Shown in pieces: positions 22,483 through 34,654 of a stretch of 64,000 nucleotides of DNA; position 1 is the stretch's first letter, and each line of letters opens with the position of its first letter. A program made the translations under genes and the position numbers. Under the pieces are notes generated by a model that saw only the letters and a program-made list of their open reading frames with translations, had not been told where the DNA came from and did not search any database. The DNA is from Prorocentrum cordatum (taxonomy: Eukaryota > Sar > Dinophyceae > Prorocentrales > Prorocentraceae). The stretch spans positions 52,308 through 116,307 of the forward strand of contig CAUYUJ010021169.1 of NCBI GenBank assembly GCA_963575745.1, read 5' to 3'.

Positions 22483-25400
22483 TCAGCCAATGCCGTCGGG
22501 ATGATCATCCAACCATTTCTTAACCTGAGCAGCTGTGGGCTCGCCGAGCGCACGATGGGCAGCTTTAGTGAGACAGTCTGGATCTTTACCAAGTTCAATC
22601 CACGCAGCTAAAAAAGCTTGTGGCTCAAGCACACCTAGGTTCTTAGTTTGCGAAACACCAGTGCAACGCGATTTCTGGCAACCTGGATGCCTGGGACACT
22701 TCACCCTGAGCCTGCAATACCCATGCGTTAGCGTAGCATCCTCAAGGGCCAGCGCAGCACCATTAATTACTGGCGGGTACAAACCTGCAGGGGCAGCAAC
22801 AGCAGGGTCGGCGACAGGCGGAGGAGGCTCTACGATAACATCGCTGTCGCCTCCCTCGCTCGCACTGTCGCTACTCGATGACGAGCTGCTGCTGCTGCTG
22901 CTGGAACTGCTGCTGGAGGGCGTGCGATCGGTTTTGTCAGACTCACTCGCGGGCGGATCCGCCTCGTCATGAGGCTCTGGCGGCGGAGCAGGTGCCGCTC
23001 CAGCTGGTGGCGGGGGCGGCGGCAAGACTTCAGCCTCTCCCTGGAGAATCTCCATGTCGCTCTCGTCCTCAATAGGTTGCCCTGGCGCCGCGGGAGCTGG
23101 CGGCAGCGCGAGGGCTGGCGGCATGTCCCCCAAAGCTGGAAGACCGATGTCACCTGCAGCACCCCCACCTCTGAGCAGTTGTCTGTGCGCCTTGTCGCCC
23201 AGATCAGGCGCCACATTGATGCCCTGTCGGACGCAGCTGTAGTAAGAGATCGGCTGGTTGGAGTGCAACGCCTCCAGGCCGTTCTCGAAGCACTCCTTGA
23301 GGCAGAGCAGGCACTGGTAGTACAACTTATTGTTCCTGAATCCGACGGCCGAGTACTCCTTGATCTCAAGGCAGTCGTGCGTATGGACGATGTGTCGTTT
23401 GACAGCGGTCCACCCACTCTCTCTGAAATGCTGAAGCAAGCATAGCGTGGGGCACTGGGCGTCAAGTAAAGCATACGCGGGCTTGGCAACCCTCGCATCA
23501 TAGAAGTCCCAGCACCCATTCACATCCGATAGCCGAACCTTCCACTCCAACAATTTGCACTCCAAGTTATTCCAAGATGACAGCTTGATGGCGTCCCCGT
23601 CCTCTGGAAGCCCGTCTGGGTAGACAGTGACGACTCTGTCTTCATCATTTCGAAACACGGCATACTTCTGGAAAAGAATATGCAAACTTGCCCGCTTTGG
23701 ATCACCAACGGTTCGGCATACTTTCCAGGAAGCTGTGGAACACCGCAACACTTTGAAGTACGAATCAGACGCCTGGCCATCGACTGGACAAGAGAACGAC
23801 TTGCTGGGTGCAATGACCTTGCTCAGGTACTCGACCATCAACGGCGTGTTGCAGTCCCTCGGCTCCGCGGGGGCAGCTCTCTGGCCGTCGTTGGCGACCT
23901 TCCCAGAAAGAAAACTCCAATCCTCCCGCGCAAACTCCTCAAGTCGGTAGACCTTCTTGATGACGTCCTTGCCCTTCAGTTTTCTTGGGCGGTACTGGTA
24001 TCTCAATGAGAACTGCAGAATCCTGGAGTAGTTTCTGTACTCGAACTCGAGAAGGTCTATCAATTCTGGAGTCTTCGTGAACGCATCGATGAACGTGAGG
24101 TTCTGGTGCAGCCGATTTGATGACAATTTCCATGGCACCTCGGCGCCAGCAGCGCGCCTAGAGGTCAACGTCGTGCACCTGTGAACCCCTTCCGCCTTTC
24201 GACTGGACAGCGGCATTCGTCTCCACACAGCTTCTTCGTCGAGCAGATCGGTCGGGATTGACTCGGTGTCGTCATCTGCGATTTTCCGAATTGCCATTTC
24301 CCCATATATGGCCGCATGTTTGTCATCTGCTGAACTATCTGGCGAGCCACCGAAGGAGAAGACACATTAGCGTATAAGTATGGACACTCTTGCAACCACC
24401 CAGTCTTGACCGAACATTCACCAATCCATCGCCTGCCTATGAAATCCATGGCCTCGTGTACCTCGTGATCTCCCTCGACCGCGTCCAAGGTGAGGCTGGT
24501 CAGGTATTCGCCGATGTCGTCACAGCTGGATTTCACATACGAAGGGGCCTCATGTAATCGCCTCCCCAGTTTCCCACATATGACCCGTCGTCCCCTCTTC
24601 AACTCCTCTGCGTGACACGCGCAACCGCTGCCCCACGACCGAAGATTGTCAAACTTGCATACCAATTGCCTGAACGCGGACACCCACTTCCAGAAAAAAA
24701 CATCGTTGCATATATCACCAACGGTCTGTAGAGTCGACTGGTCCTTCACATCGCCCATGATCTGCGTTTGGAACATTTCTTGGCAGAACCTCCTCAACTT
24801 CACCACTTGCTCCACGACGGTGCGCACAGTCCTGTAGCGCCACTTCGCAAACGATGCGGACCATCTGTCCAAGACTTTGTCATAGTCCAGGGTGCCGGAC
24901 CTCCTGGCGTGCAGCCTGCACGTGAGACGATAATCGTTGTTGCCGAAGAAATTGCACAGCGCCCGCAACTTATCAAGAATAGACGGCCACTTAGGATAAT
25001 CATTCAATGAATTTCTCAAGATGGCGTCAAACAAGTGGTCCCAATCCACGATGAACACGCAATTGGGAAAGATGTAGTCGTGCAACTGCCATTGCGGAGA
25101 ACATTGCTGCTTGATCCCATGGGCGAAGTCGTCCAAGACATTTGCCACGTCTGCCAAGCCGCTCTCAACTCCAAAGTCGGCTGTGAAGCTCCGTATGTCG
25201 GAGCAGAAACGTTCGAGTTCTTTGACGGACGGGCCGCACACTAGCCATATTGTCCAACACAACGCCATCATTTTGTCAACTGTCGACGTATACCCATGAC
25301 CAAGCACTGTAGACGGCAGCGTGTAGAAACTCATCGTGTCGCCGACGCACAGATCAACAAGGACAGCGAACACCTCGACGCCAGAAGATGGCGAAGCATC

Positions 25401-26719
25401 CGCATACATGTGAAGAGTCCGAACCTCATCAGCGAGACCATGGAACTGGTGGCGGGACAGCAGCATGCACACGATGTCCTGGGAAAGCCAGCAAATAATC
25501 TGCCCCCCCCCCATTCCCAACTTCCTCACCACCTCCTCCTTTAGCTTCCCCATCCTCCTCTCCTCCTCCCTTCTCCCCACCCCCTCCTCCTCATCTCCTC
25601 CCCTTCCTCCTCCCCCCCCTCCCCCCTCGCCCTATCCGTTGGCGTTCTCCGCTCCCCCATCTCCCCCCCGACGGCCTCCCGCTCACAGTCTGCGATGCCC
25701 TTGCGCACTTAGGTGCATGCGTTCGTTTCAATTTCCCCCCGTCGGTCCAGCCGCGGCCGCGCTTTGTGCAGGGTGGACTTGCCTGGCCAGTCGATCTCGA
25801 CATTCGCCAGAGCATCAGCGTCGATCCCAGGCTGGTCCTTCAGAATCTGCAGGAACTTCCCAGCTGCAGCAGCCGCGTCCCGAGCATCTTTGAGATGCGA
25901 AGAGAAATCCAAGCGCCGCAGGATGTGCAACGGGTTGGCCACCTCAAGCTTGCTCTGGCGCGCGACGACCATGCCCTGCGTCGCCGTGCTCACGGCGCTG
26001 CAGTGACCCTCGCCTCCGCCCTCAGACACGAGTTGCTTAGAGAAGCGATGGACAGCATTGGACCGAGGCCGTCGCGAGCGGAAGGGGAAGATGTTGGCGG
26101 CATTCCGAGAGCAGAGTTTCAACCAAGTCAAGATCGATGATATTGAATGCACAACGCACAAGCCTATGATCATCGGTACAACACAATATTCAGTGATTGC
26201 TGGGGCGCGTGCCAGAGCTGCTTGGAGAGGGCCACAGTCATGACATGCGCGCTGAACGCTGCTCAAACCTCGGCGGCCATCAACGTCAATATGAATTGGG
26301 GCTATCGCCGAGGCCGACTCTACACGGTAAACCAATGAGCAAAGTACATCACCATAGCGTCTGGCTTTCTTCCACTGCATCATCACATCTAGGGGGCCCA
26401 CGTCGAAAGAGGCGGGGACGAGTTGCCAATGCATGATGGCTATGCCCAGCAACATGGGGCCATCGTCCGCTGGCACCTGCACGCCGCGCCCAGCAAGGTG
26501 TTCAGCAAGCTTGAGGCGCCACCTCTCTGGCAAGTCAACTCCACGGTCGCCGACGATGGCAGCACAGAATGTTGCACCTCGGTCAGTCTCACGATCAGCA
26601 GCGGCAGCGGTCCTCCTGCGCCGTTTGGCGGTCAGCGGACCTTGCAACACCTCATCGTCTGACAAGCCGCCGCCCACAGGTTGCAACACCTCGGGATCCG
26701 AGGACGCGGCGTCGGACAT
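22483..26719 (-). CDS. Large gene of unknown function, transposase-like in places
   Basis: Three coding blocks in order on the minus strand: 26719-about 25780, about 25475-24300 and 24297-22483 (TGA). ATG at 26719 follows a relict SL by 29 nt. Block 1 begins MSDAASSDPEVLQ and has a Lys/Arg patch (AKRRRR). Block 2 contains YADASPSSGVEVF, FTADFGVESGLADV, FIVDWDHLFDAIL and GCACHAEELKRG.RVICGK. Spaced acidic residues of this kind suggest, but do not prove, an RNase H-like fold. Block 3 is mixed, with LYYQCLLCLKECFENGLEAL, a long Pro/Ser low-complexity part, then CPRHPGCQKSRC near the C-terminus. Blocks 2 and 3 are in different frames over 24290-24310 without a clear intron, so a frameshift or a very short intron must be assumed. 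The family looks dinoflagellate-specific to me; function unknown. Confidence 0.55.
25480..25780 (-). other. Intron between the first two blocks, purine-rich on the coding strand
   Basis: The stretch is CT-rich on the plus strand. A plausible acceptor on the minus strand is ..GGCTTTCCCAG just before GACATCGTGTGC. The donor is not resolved: AG/GCAAGT at 25782 has the best consensus but the wrong phase for that acceptor. Confidence 0.45.
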
Positions 26720-26748
26720 GCAGCCGCGAGCACCAAGCTGGCTAGTTG

Positions 26749-26770
26749 TTTGAGCCCAAATGGCCACGGC
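26749..26770 (-). other. Relict spliced leader upstream of the minus-strand gene
   Basis: On the minus strand gccgtggccatttgggctca followed by aa matches the dinoflagellate SL at 19 of 22 positions. It is in the sense orientation, 29 nt before the ATG at 26719. A genomic SL copy means an SL-capped mRNA was once reverse-transcribed back into the genome. Confidence 0.75.
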
Positions 26771-26771
26771 A

Positions 26772-27480
26772 TTTACAGCGTGTCGTTTGTGCATGTTGGT
26801 GCATGTTGGTGATTTTGGTGCTTTTTGGTGCTGGTCGTGCATATCGGCTACGCGCCGAGACCCGAACGTTCCTCATCTAGACCCCTCAACGTAAGACACG
26901 TGCATTTTTGTTTCGTGAATGTTTGGCTTTGTGCCATGTGCAGTTTTCAACTTGAAACTTGTTTTCACTCAAGCGCCGTGTGGTTCTTGAATTTCGGATC
27001 TCGGCCGCCTCTGGACACCTCGCGCCACGTCAGGACTCGGCTCAAAATAGAAACTATCGCCCCACGTTGGGCGAGCCCCGTCGGGGCCCCTCGTTGCCGC
27101 GACTGGCAAGGCGGTTGCGTGACACCAGTGGCGTCACGCAACCGCCTTGCCAGTCGCGACAGTGCGACTGGACTCTCACGCAGTATGTTGAAGCAACTTC
27201 GGAGTGCTGTTCGAAGAGTTCCCCCGTTTTCCCTCATTTTTGCTAGCTACGTCCGCCGTCGATCCAGCGGCGACTGGGAGCGTGCCGGACGCCCGCACCT
27301 CGAGTCCCTCAGCGGAGAGCCCGCCTCGAAAGGTGAGGACTAGGAAGTAGGAAGGAGGAGGACTGGAGAGATGATAAGAATTTGAAGGTGTAGCTAAGAA
27401 GGACAGGAGGGCTGGGGCAGGCCGCGGTCTGCACGCCGCGCCATCAACTCAGTTCAAGAGCTGGCTGCCTACAGGAACGA
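26772..27480. other. No gene recognised; one perfect hairpin
   Basis: Mixed sequence. tgcatgttggtg repeats lie at 26788-26840, and a small ggggccc-type palindrome precedes the hairpin at 27098. Confidence 0.4.
27098..27158. repeat. Perfect 26-bp-arm hairpin, 9-nt loop
   Basis: Left arm 27098-27123 (starts cgcgactggcaaggcgg) and right arm 27133-27158 are exact reverse complements. Confidence 0.95.
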
Positions 27481-27765
27481 TCAGTCATCCCTGTACTTCG
27501 GCGGGTTCTGAAGCAGGTGGTTGAACGCCGCGAACAGGGCGAGGTCCTGCGCCAGAGCTCTGTCCGAGATCTTCAGGATCTTGGCGAGGGCCGTTCTCTG
27601 CAACTTGGCGCGCTTGTCTCTGATGGCGGCGAGCTTCGCATTGTACTTCTGCCACTTGTCGAACTTGGCCTTGAGCCTAACGACCTTGCCCTCTAGGCGG
27701 AGCTCGCGTGCTGTCTTCGGGGTGGCGCGAGGCGGCATGGCCACGGTCTGGTGCAGCTGCTGGTG
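27481..27765 (-). CDS. Short Lys/Arg/Ala-rich coding exon, function unknown
   Basis: The minus-strand frame runs from about 27780 to a stop at 27481 and reads ..MPPRATPKTARELRLEGK.., ..KWQKYNAKLAAIRDKRAK.., ending ..HLLQNPPKYRDD. It is basic and helical with no cysteines and no membrane segment. Upstream in-frame codons EGTQLGRALHQQLHQTVA continue the frame past the first ATG to an AG/GC junction, so this is more likely a terminal exon than a complete small gene. Confidence 0.5.
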   Translation of the reverse strand, partial: HQQLHQTVAMPPRATPKTARELRLEGKVVRLKAKFDKWQKYNAKLAAIRDKRAKLQRTALAKILKISDRALAQDLALFAAFNHLLQNPPKYRDD

Positions 27766-27903
27766 GAGGGCTCGACCGAGCTGGGTGCCCTCGAAGCCTC
27801 AAGCCTTGAACTGGAACCCAAACGGCGATGGAAAGGGATAGTGGCCGAGGAAGGTGGAGTGGAGGGGCAAGAGTAGTTGGCCACGCGCAACGCAGTGTGG
27901 CCC

Positions 27904-27961
27904 GAGTTTCTAAACGTAGGGCGAGGGTCTCATCAGACCCTCGCCCTACGTTTACGAACTC
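27904..27961. repeat. Hairpin with 20-bp perfect core arms
   Basis: Arms 27911-27930 and 27935-27954 are exact complements around catc. With two mismatches they extend to 27904 and 27961. Confidence 0.95.
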
Positions 27962-28649
27962 AAAGTTGCCATTCGGTTTCAGCACTGGCGACGCCGCATT
28001 CTTCTCAGAACCACAAAAAACTTGTTTCCCACGCCTCCTTCTCCTCCCTCACCGTTATTCCCCTCACCTCCTCCCCATTCCCCTTCGTCGACACTCGACG
28101 CACCACTCGCGCGACACCGCGACGCCACTAGCGCATAGCATGCGCGTGCTTAATGCAGTCGGAGGAGATGGATGAGGAGGACGTGTTATGTGTAGTGCGT
28201 AAGTGAAATATATAATATAGTGTTTGATGCTTGATTGAGTTTATGCGTGATGGGTGTTGCAATGCACGTACTACTTGAACGCATGCGAAACCGTTGAGGC
28301 ACGTGGCGGTTTGGTGTTGTTATTGTTGTAGCTGCGCGTCCCCCAGGGCAGCGGCTAGCAGTGCAGTGCAGTGGTTGGGGCGTTGGCTCGCACGGCGCAG
28401 TGGTTGGCAGTGGTTAGCGCAGGGGTTGCCGTAGTGCACGAATCGGCGCCGTCTAGTTGCTAGCGCAGTGCAATGATTAGTCCAGTGTAGTGCAGTTGCT
28501 AGCGCAGTGCAATGAATCGTATCCGACATGTTCTTAATCGTTTGAAAATGTTTACAATATTCTGTATGACGTCGGTAATATTCAAAACCCCGACAGGGGC
28601 CTTAATCCCTTGCCTAGCCGCTCCTGAGCGCCTACTCAGGGGTCGGGAG
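27962..28649. other. No gene recognised; degenerate gcagtggttg units
   Basis: The stretch 28345-28510 is made of short degenerate repeats (gcagtgcaatga, gttgctagcgcagtg). 28170-28320 is AT-richer. Confidence 0.45.
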
Positions 28650-28939
28650 CAGGAGCTCCAGCGGCGGAACCAGACGGGCGGGTCGGGCCGGCGGACCCCG
28701 TCGGGCGGGTCGGGGAGGCGGGCCCGGGCGGCGGCGTCGGACGGGCGGGTCGCAGAAGAGTCAGCCCTGCACGAAGCGAAAGTCTCGAGCCATGGAGCGC
28801 TTCGCAGGTAAGTCGTGAGGAGATCCAAGAGCGAGAGCGTGATTCCTGAGTGTCGAGGGCGTGGCGTTTTCTCGTCGCGAGGAAGTGCCCCGCGAGAGCG
28901 CGGTCTCTGCGTAGACCCTGGGGAAGTCCCGCGCGAGAG

Positions 28940-28940
<1 letters not shown>
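28650..28940 (+). repeat. Family R repeat, copy D (3' half)
   Basis: Contains gaaccagacgggcgggtcgg, gtaagtcgtgaggagatcca, gcgagagcgtgattcctgag and three gaggaagt.cc.gcgagagcg subunits, then runs into a (GTT)n tract. Confidence 0.75.
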
Positions 28941-29003
<63 letters not shown>

Positions 29004-29560
29004 GAACATTATTTATTCTAAAGAATAATTATTGTTGGGCCCCCTGGTGCGCGCCCCCCCTGCGCCGCCTAGGCCGCAGCTACATTTTCATCACTTTCGT
29101 GAGGAAGCCTCAGAAAAGAGGGTGTGTACAGGATCCGGTTGTTTTGTTGTAATCCGCTTTCCCTTGCAAAAAACAATAGAAAATGACATTTCTTGTTCTA
29201 ATATAATCAAATTTCAAGAATCCCTTGCAAAAAATAAGGTAAAGTGGACATTCGCGCGCGCAAGACGAAATCCTTCCAAAACCTTAGTGTTCGCAGCGAT
29301 TTTAACATAAAAACATCAAAAAACCAATGGTTTTTCAACAAAAAATGTCAAAATCTCATCCCGCGCGCTCTTGCGGATTCGTAGGAAACCCAACACTTTT
29401 TAAACATTTCTGTCAAACGGGCTTTTGCGAGCAACTTTTTCGAACTTCTGCGACAACGGTTGCGCACCTGCCAGGGCCATCATCCCTGTCAAATAATACC
29501 ATGCGGGACACATTCGTTTTTTCTTCGCGCGCGCACGCCGAAATCTCCAAAAACCATTGG
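28941..29560 (+). repeat. GTT-linked block Y, copy 1
   Basis: (GTT)n at 28941-29001, then attctaaagaataattattg and about 550 bp that is nearly identical to 30728-31312. It contains an AT-rich part with cccttgcaaaaaataaggta repeats and a conserved ggttgcgcacctgccagggc segment. Confidence 0.85.
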
Positions 29561-29656
29561 GCTTCTTAAGAATTTTAGCACCGCGCATCATAAAATGCCT
29601 CCCACGACATCAACGATGGTATCACCTATTTCCCGAAGCAGGACCATTGGTGGCAC

Positions 29657-29938
29657 ATGCCAGTATGGCGTTCTTGCGGGCAGTCCCAGTATGGCAATGT
29701 CATGGATTACCAGGTGGATCTGCGTATGCCGGCGCATGTCCAGGGCGTCCTGGCGTCATTGGCGCCCCTCGCACGCACGGGCGATGTATCCGTGAGGAGG
29801 CGTATCGGCACCATGCTTGGACACTTGGCCCCTGATGTATTTCTGCCAGGAGCCCAGCTGGCAGCATTGCGCCCCATCCGTGCCATCAGGGACGGGCGTA
29901 TGCCAGAAGATGACGAGCACACGAACTCGTCTCTTTAG
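29657..29938 (+). CDS. Possible coding exon, function unknown
   Basis: An open frame with protein-like composition, ..YGNVMDYQVDLRMPAHVQG.. then ..VSVRRRIGTMLGHLAPDVF.., ending ..DDEHTNSSL. It lies between repeat blocks and has no recognised domain. It could be a fragment left by a repeat insertion. Confidence 0.3.
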   Translation: MPVWRSCGQSQYGNVMDYQVDLRMPAHVQGVLASLAPLARTGDVSVRRRIGTMLGHLAPDVFLPGAQLAALRPIRAIRDGRMPEDDEHTNSSL

Positions 29939-30077
29939 AGCCGCGGCGGGGAAAAGACGGTGGGTGGGCGTGCAAGCGCCGTTCCCGCCCCTCCTTCCGT
30001 TCTCTCTTCTCTCCTTTCCTCCTTGTCCTGCTCCTCCTCCTCCTCCTCCTCCGGCGGGGGGCGTGAGGATCCGGCAT

Positions 30078-30297
30078 CGCTCACAACCATCGGGACAACC
30101 ATCGGGACAACCATCGGAACAACCATCGGGACAACCATCGGGACAATCATCGGGACAGTCATCGGGACAACGATCGGGACAAGCACAACCATCAGGACAA
30201 CCATCGGGACAATCATCGGGACAACGATCGGGACAACCACAACCATCAGGACAACCATCGGGACAACCATCGAGACAACCATCGGGACAACCATATC
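30078..30297. repeat. 12-bp minisatellite acaaccatcggg
   Basis: About eighteen imperfect 12-bp units (ggacaaccatcg, with atc, cga and cac variants). Confidence 0.9.
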
Positions 30298-30527
30298 CTC
30301 TCTCTCTTGTGTATTCCCACATCCCTCAGGAATTTGCCCTAAAGATGTGATCAACTATCTTGTGAGTACGTATCATGTGTATCATGTGTATCATGTACCA
30401 TATGCATCATATGCAACAGATGTTCTGTGGAAGGCTTAACAACTTCTGTGGGTTAACAAGGCTTAACAACTTCTGTGGGTGTACGAACGTAGGCTTAACA
30501 ACTTCTGTGGGTGTGTACTCCACGCCA

Positions 30528-30727
30528 GTGTAGTAGCCACGGTCGTCCGCAGGCCACGAAGTGAAGTGTCCGAACGTCATAGGGCGGGAAGCTGGGTGTG
30601 GGTGGTGGCGAAGAGTCGTGTGGATATTTGGTAGAGCTTGCACTGCCCCCCCACAAAGTGGGGGTATTGGCTGGCGTCGCATGAAAACCCTGGCACTGGT
30701 GAGAACACTGAGCGTTCGGGTAAAGTG
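30528..30727. repeat. Block X, copy 1
   Basis: Begins tagtagccacggtcgtccgc and ends ccctggcactggtgagaac. Nearly repeated at 31337-31515 with a few changes. A ccccccacaaagtggggg hairpin lies inside. Confidence 0.85.
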
Positions 30728-30775
<48 letters not shown>

Positions 30776-31312
30776 GAACATTATTACTTCTAAAGAATAA
30801 TTATTGTTGGGGCCCCTGGTGCACGACCCCCCCGCCGCGCCTAGGCCGCAGCCTCATTTTCATCATTTTCGTGAGGAAGTCTCAGGCAAAACGGGTTGGT
30901 CCGGATCCGGTTGTGTTGTTACGATCGGTTTTCCCTTGCAAAAAATAAGCTAAAGTGGACATTTCTTGTTCTAACATAACCAAACTTCAAGAATCCCTTG
31001 CAAAAAATAAGGTAAAGTGGACATTCGCGCGCGCAAGACGAAATCCTTCCAAAACCTTAGTTTTCGTAGCGATTTTAACATAAAAACATAAAAAACAATG
31101 GTTTTTCAAACAAAAAATGTCAAAATTTCATCCCGCGCGCTCTTGCGGATTCGTAGGAAACCCAACACTTTTTAATCATTTCTGTCAAACGGGCTTTTGC
31201 GAGCAACTTTTTCGAACTTCTGCAACAACGGTTGCGCACCTGCCAGGGCCATCATCCCTGTCAAATAATACCATGCGGGACACATTCGTTTTTTCTTCGC
31301 GCGCGCACGCCG
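30728..31312 (+). repeat. GTT-linked block Y, copy 2
   Basis: (GTT)n at 30728-30776, followed by the same order of segments as copy 1, with scattered point changes and small indels. Confidence 0.85.
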
Positions 31313-31336
31313 TCGTCGTCGGCCGCGGGGCCCTGA

Positions 31337-31535
31337 ATAGTAGCCACGGTCGTCCGCATGCCACGAAGTGAAGTGTCCGAACGTCATAGGGCGGGAAGCT
31401 GGGTGTGGGTGGTGGCGAAGAGTCGTTTGGAAATTTGGTAGAGCTTGAACCGGCCCCCCCACAAAGTGGGGGTATTGCCCGCCTCCTATGAAAACCCTGG
31501 CACTGGTGAGAACGGTGTGTCCCCACGTGCTAGTA

Positions 31536-31598
<63 letters not shown>

Positions 31599-31640
31599 GA
31601 ATAGTCACTTCTGAAGAATAATTATTGTTGATCCCCCCCA
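31337..31640. repeat. Block X copy 2, (GTT)n and start of a third Y
   Basis: Block X (31337-31515) is followed by (GTT)n (31538-31600) and gaagaataattattgttg, so the X-GTT-Y order is repeated. Confidence 0.8.
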
Positions 31641-31649
31641 CCGGTGCAT

Positions 31650-32690
<1,041 letters not shown>

Positions 32691-32734
32691 TAGTTCGGGG
32701 GCCAGGGGCCCAATCTGAGCCGCAAGCTGTTGCC

Positions 32735-33370
32735 ATTCAACACGTGTATCCCGAACCATCGGTACCCACCCTCTTTCGTCTTCGCTCGTACACCCTCTTA
32801 AGGATATGTCTTTCCTACCTGCCGCGTGAGCTGGCGCAGTCCCTAAAACAGGGGAGGGATGGGAAGAGTGCAGAGACAAGGGGGAGGGATACGGATGGAG
32901 CACGAGAGAAATTTATGGGAGGAAGGTTAGGAACAGGAACGCAATCGGCAGAACCAGCCTGGTGTGTCGGGTGGGCAGACCCTAACGGGCAGGTCGGTCG
33001 GGTGGGCCCAGACGGACAGGTCGAGCGGACGGGTCGCTAAAGCGTCAACCCATCATGAAGGAAGATTTGAGCAACAGCGCGATGTCCAAGTAAATCGCGA
33101 GGACATCCAAAGCGAGAGAGTAATTTCAGAGTCTACCGGGCACGGCACCGCAATGAATTAAAAGGAAGTGCCACGCGAGAGCGCGAGTCTTGGATCAGTT
33201 ATGAGGAAGTCCCGCGCGAGTGCGAGAACTTGGAACACATTGTGAGGAGGTCTCGGGCGGCAGTCCGCTGTTGCTGTGAACCAGGGGCCAGGGGCGCAGT
33301 TTGGTGACTACATATTTTCCGACAAAAAAAACAGAGTGCGAGCCCCCGGAGGAGCACTCAAATCGAGAAG
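32735..33370 (+). repeat. Family R repeat, copy F
   Basis: Has the cttcgtcttcgctcgtacac block, ccctaaaacaggggaggga, gtgggcagaccctaacggg, four subunits of the gaggaagtcccgcgcgag type, and a gtttggtgactacatatttt tail. Confidence 0.8.
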
Positions 33371-33435
33371 CTATAATCGTCATCGACGGGTATCTACAAT
33401 TATCATTCTTTCGAAAAGAGAAGTCAACACCTACA

Positions 33436-33790
33436 GCAGCAGCAGCTGCAAAAACAACAACATTCAGTTTAAGACTGTTCGCTTCGATCTGCCCGCGTGC
33501 CACTTAACACGGATATCTCAAACCCTCGGTATCCGCCCTCTTCGTCTTCGAACGTGCCCCCTTGAAGGCACATGTTCCTTACCTGCCGCGTGCATGTAGC
33601 GCAGCAACTAAAACAGGGGAATAGAGGACGGATGGAATGGGGGAGGGGGAAACATAGAGCATGATAGAAATTTGCAGGAGGGGGGCTAGGAGCAGAAAAC
33701 ACGTGGCAGAACCAGACAGGCCGGTCGGGCTGGCAGACCCTAACGGGCGGGTCGGGAAGGCGGGCCCAGGCGGCCAGGTCAAGCACGCGG
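33436..33790 (+). repeat. Family R repeat, copy G (5' half)
   Basis: Starts with a CAG/CAA tract and cagtttaagactgttcgct. It keeps cttcgtcttcgaacgtgccc and the ggcagaccctaacgggcggg block, then runs into the ccaaga minisatellite. It is in tandem with copy F at about 740 bp spacing. Confidence 0.8.
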
Positions 33791-34220
33791 GCTCCCAGGT
33801 GGCCTCCAAGAGACCCCAAGAGAGGTCCGAGAGGCGTCCCGGGACGGCCCGACGAGGCCATAATTGTAGATTTTCATTTGCTTTTTCAATGTTTTTGGCT
33901 TCTCGCGTTTTCGAGCTTCCAATGGTCCAAGAGCGCCGAAAAGGCTCCCAAGACCGCCACAAGACCACCCAAGAGACCCTCAGGACGGCCCCAAGACGGG
34001 CCAAGAAGGCTCCAAGGTTGCCGAAGAGGCGCCCAGGACAACCCCAGACCACCCCAGAACAGGCCCAAGATGGGCCCAAGAGCGGGAGCAGGAGGCTTCC
34101 AGAGACCTCCGAAAGGCCCCCAAGACACCTCCGATATTTGAGAGGCACCAAAATGACCCCGACGAGGCTCCAAGAACGGCCCAAGAGAGCTGCGAGAGCC
34201 GTCCCGAGAGAGCCCAAAAA
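33790..34220. repeat. ccaagacggcc degenerate minisatellite
   Basis: Degenerate units around ccaagagg..cccaagacggcc at 33790-33855 and 33920-34215, split by an AT-richer 65-bp stretch. It is the reverse-oriented counterpart of 4955-5210. Confidence 0.7.
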
Positions 34221-34654
34221 GGGTAAAATCGTTGATTTCCAATGGTTTTTCCTATTTTTTCTGCCTTCTCACGTTTTCCCGCTTACAACCCTCAAAGATC
34301 AAGGATTTGAAAGAATAAAAGAATTCCTAGAATTCCCTTTTTTCCAAAGTGGGACTCCTACTCGGGAAAGAGCGCGTTCTGTGGTCGCTTGGAGCGGGGG
34401 GGGTTGAAACTGGACCCACCCCTCCTCCCCCCTGCATGGATGGGGGGGCGAGGTTTCGACCCCCCCCCCTCCTCCCGTGACGGGGGGAGGGTTCGAACCC
34501 TCCCCCCCCCTCGCCCCCCTGCTTCCCCTCTCCTCGGGCCGGCGCTTGCGTCGGCGGCGGCCGGCGACGGCGGCGGGGATGACGATTTCTATTTCTGGGC
34601 CGGCGCCGGCGCCTGCGGCGGCGGGCGGCGGTGGCGGGGAGCGTCGACGAGGAC

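Noticed and set aside
25782-25790. AG/GCAAGT donor as the end of the first block of the 22.5-26.7 kb gene
   Set aside because: The consensus is good, but the phase does not fit the only clear acceptor before the second block, so the boundary was left open.
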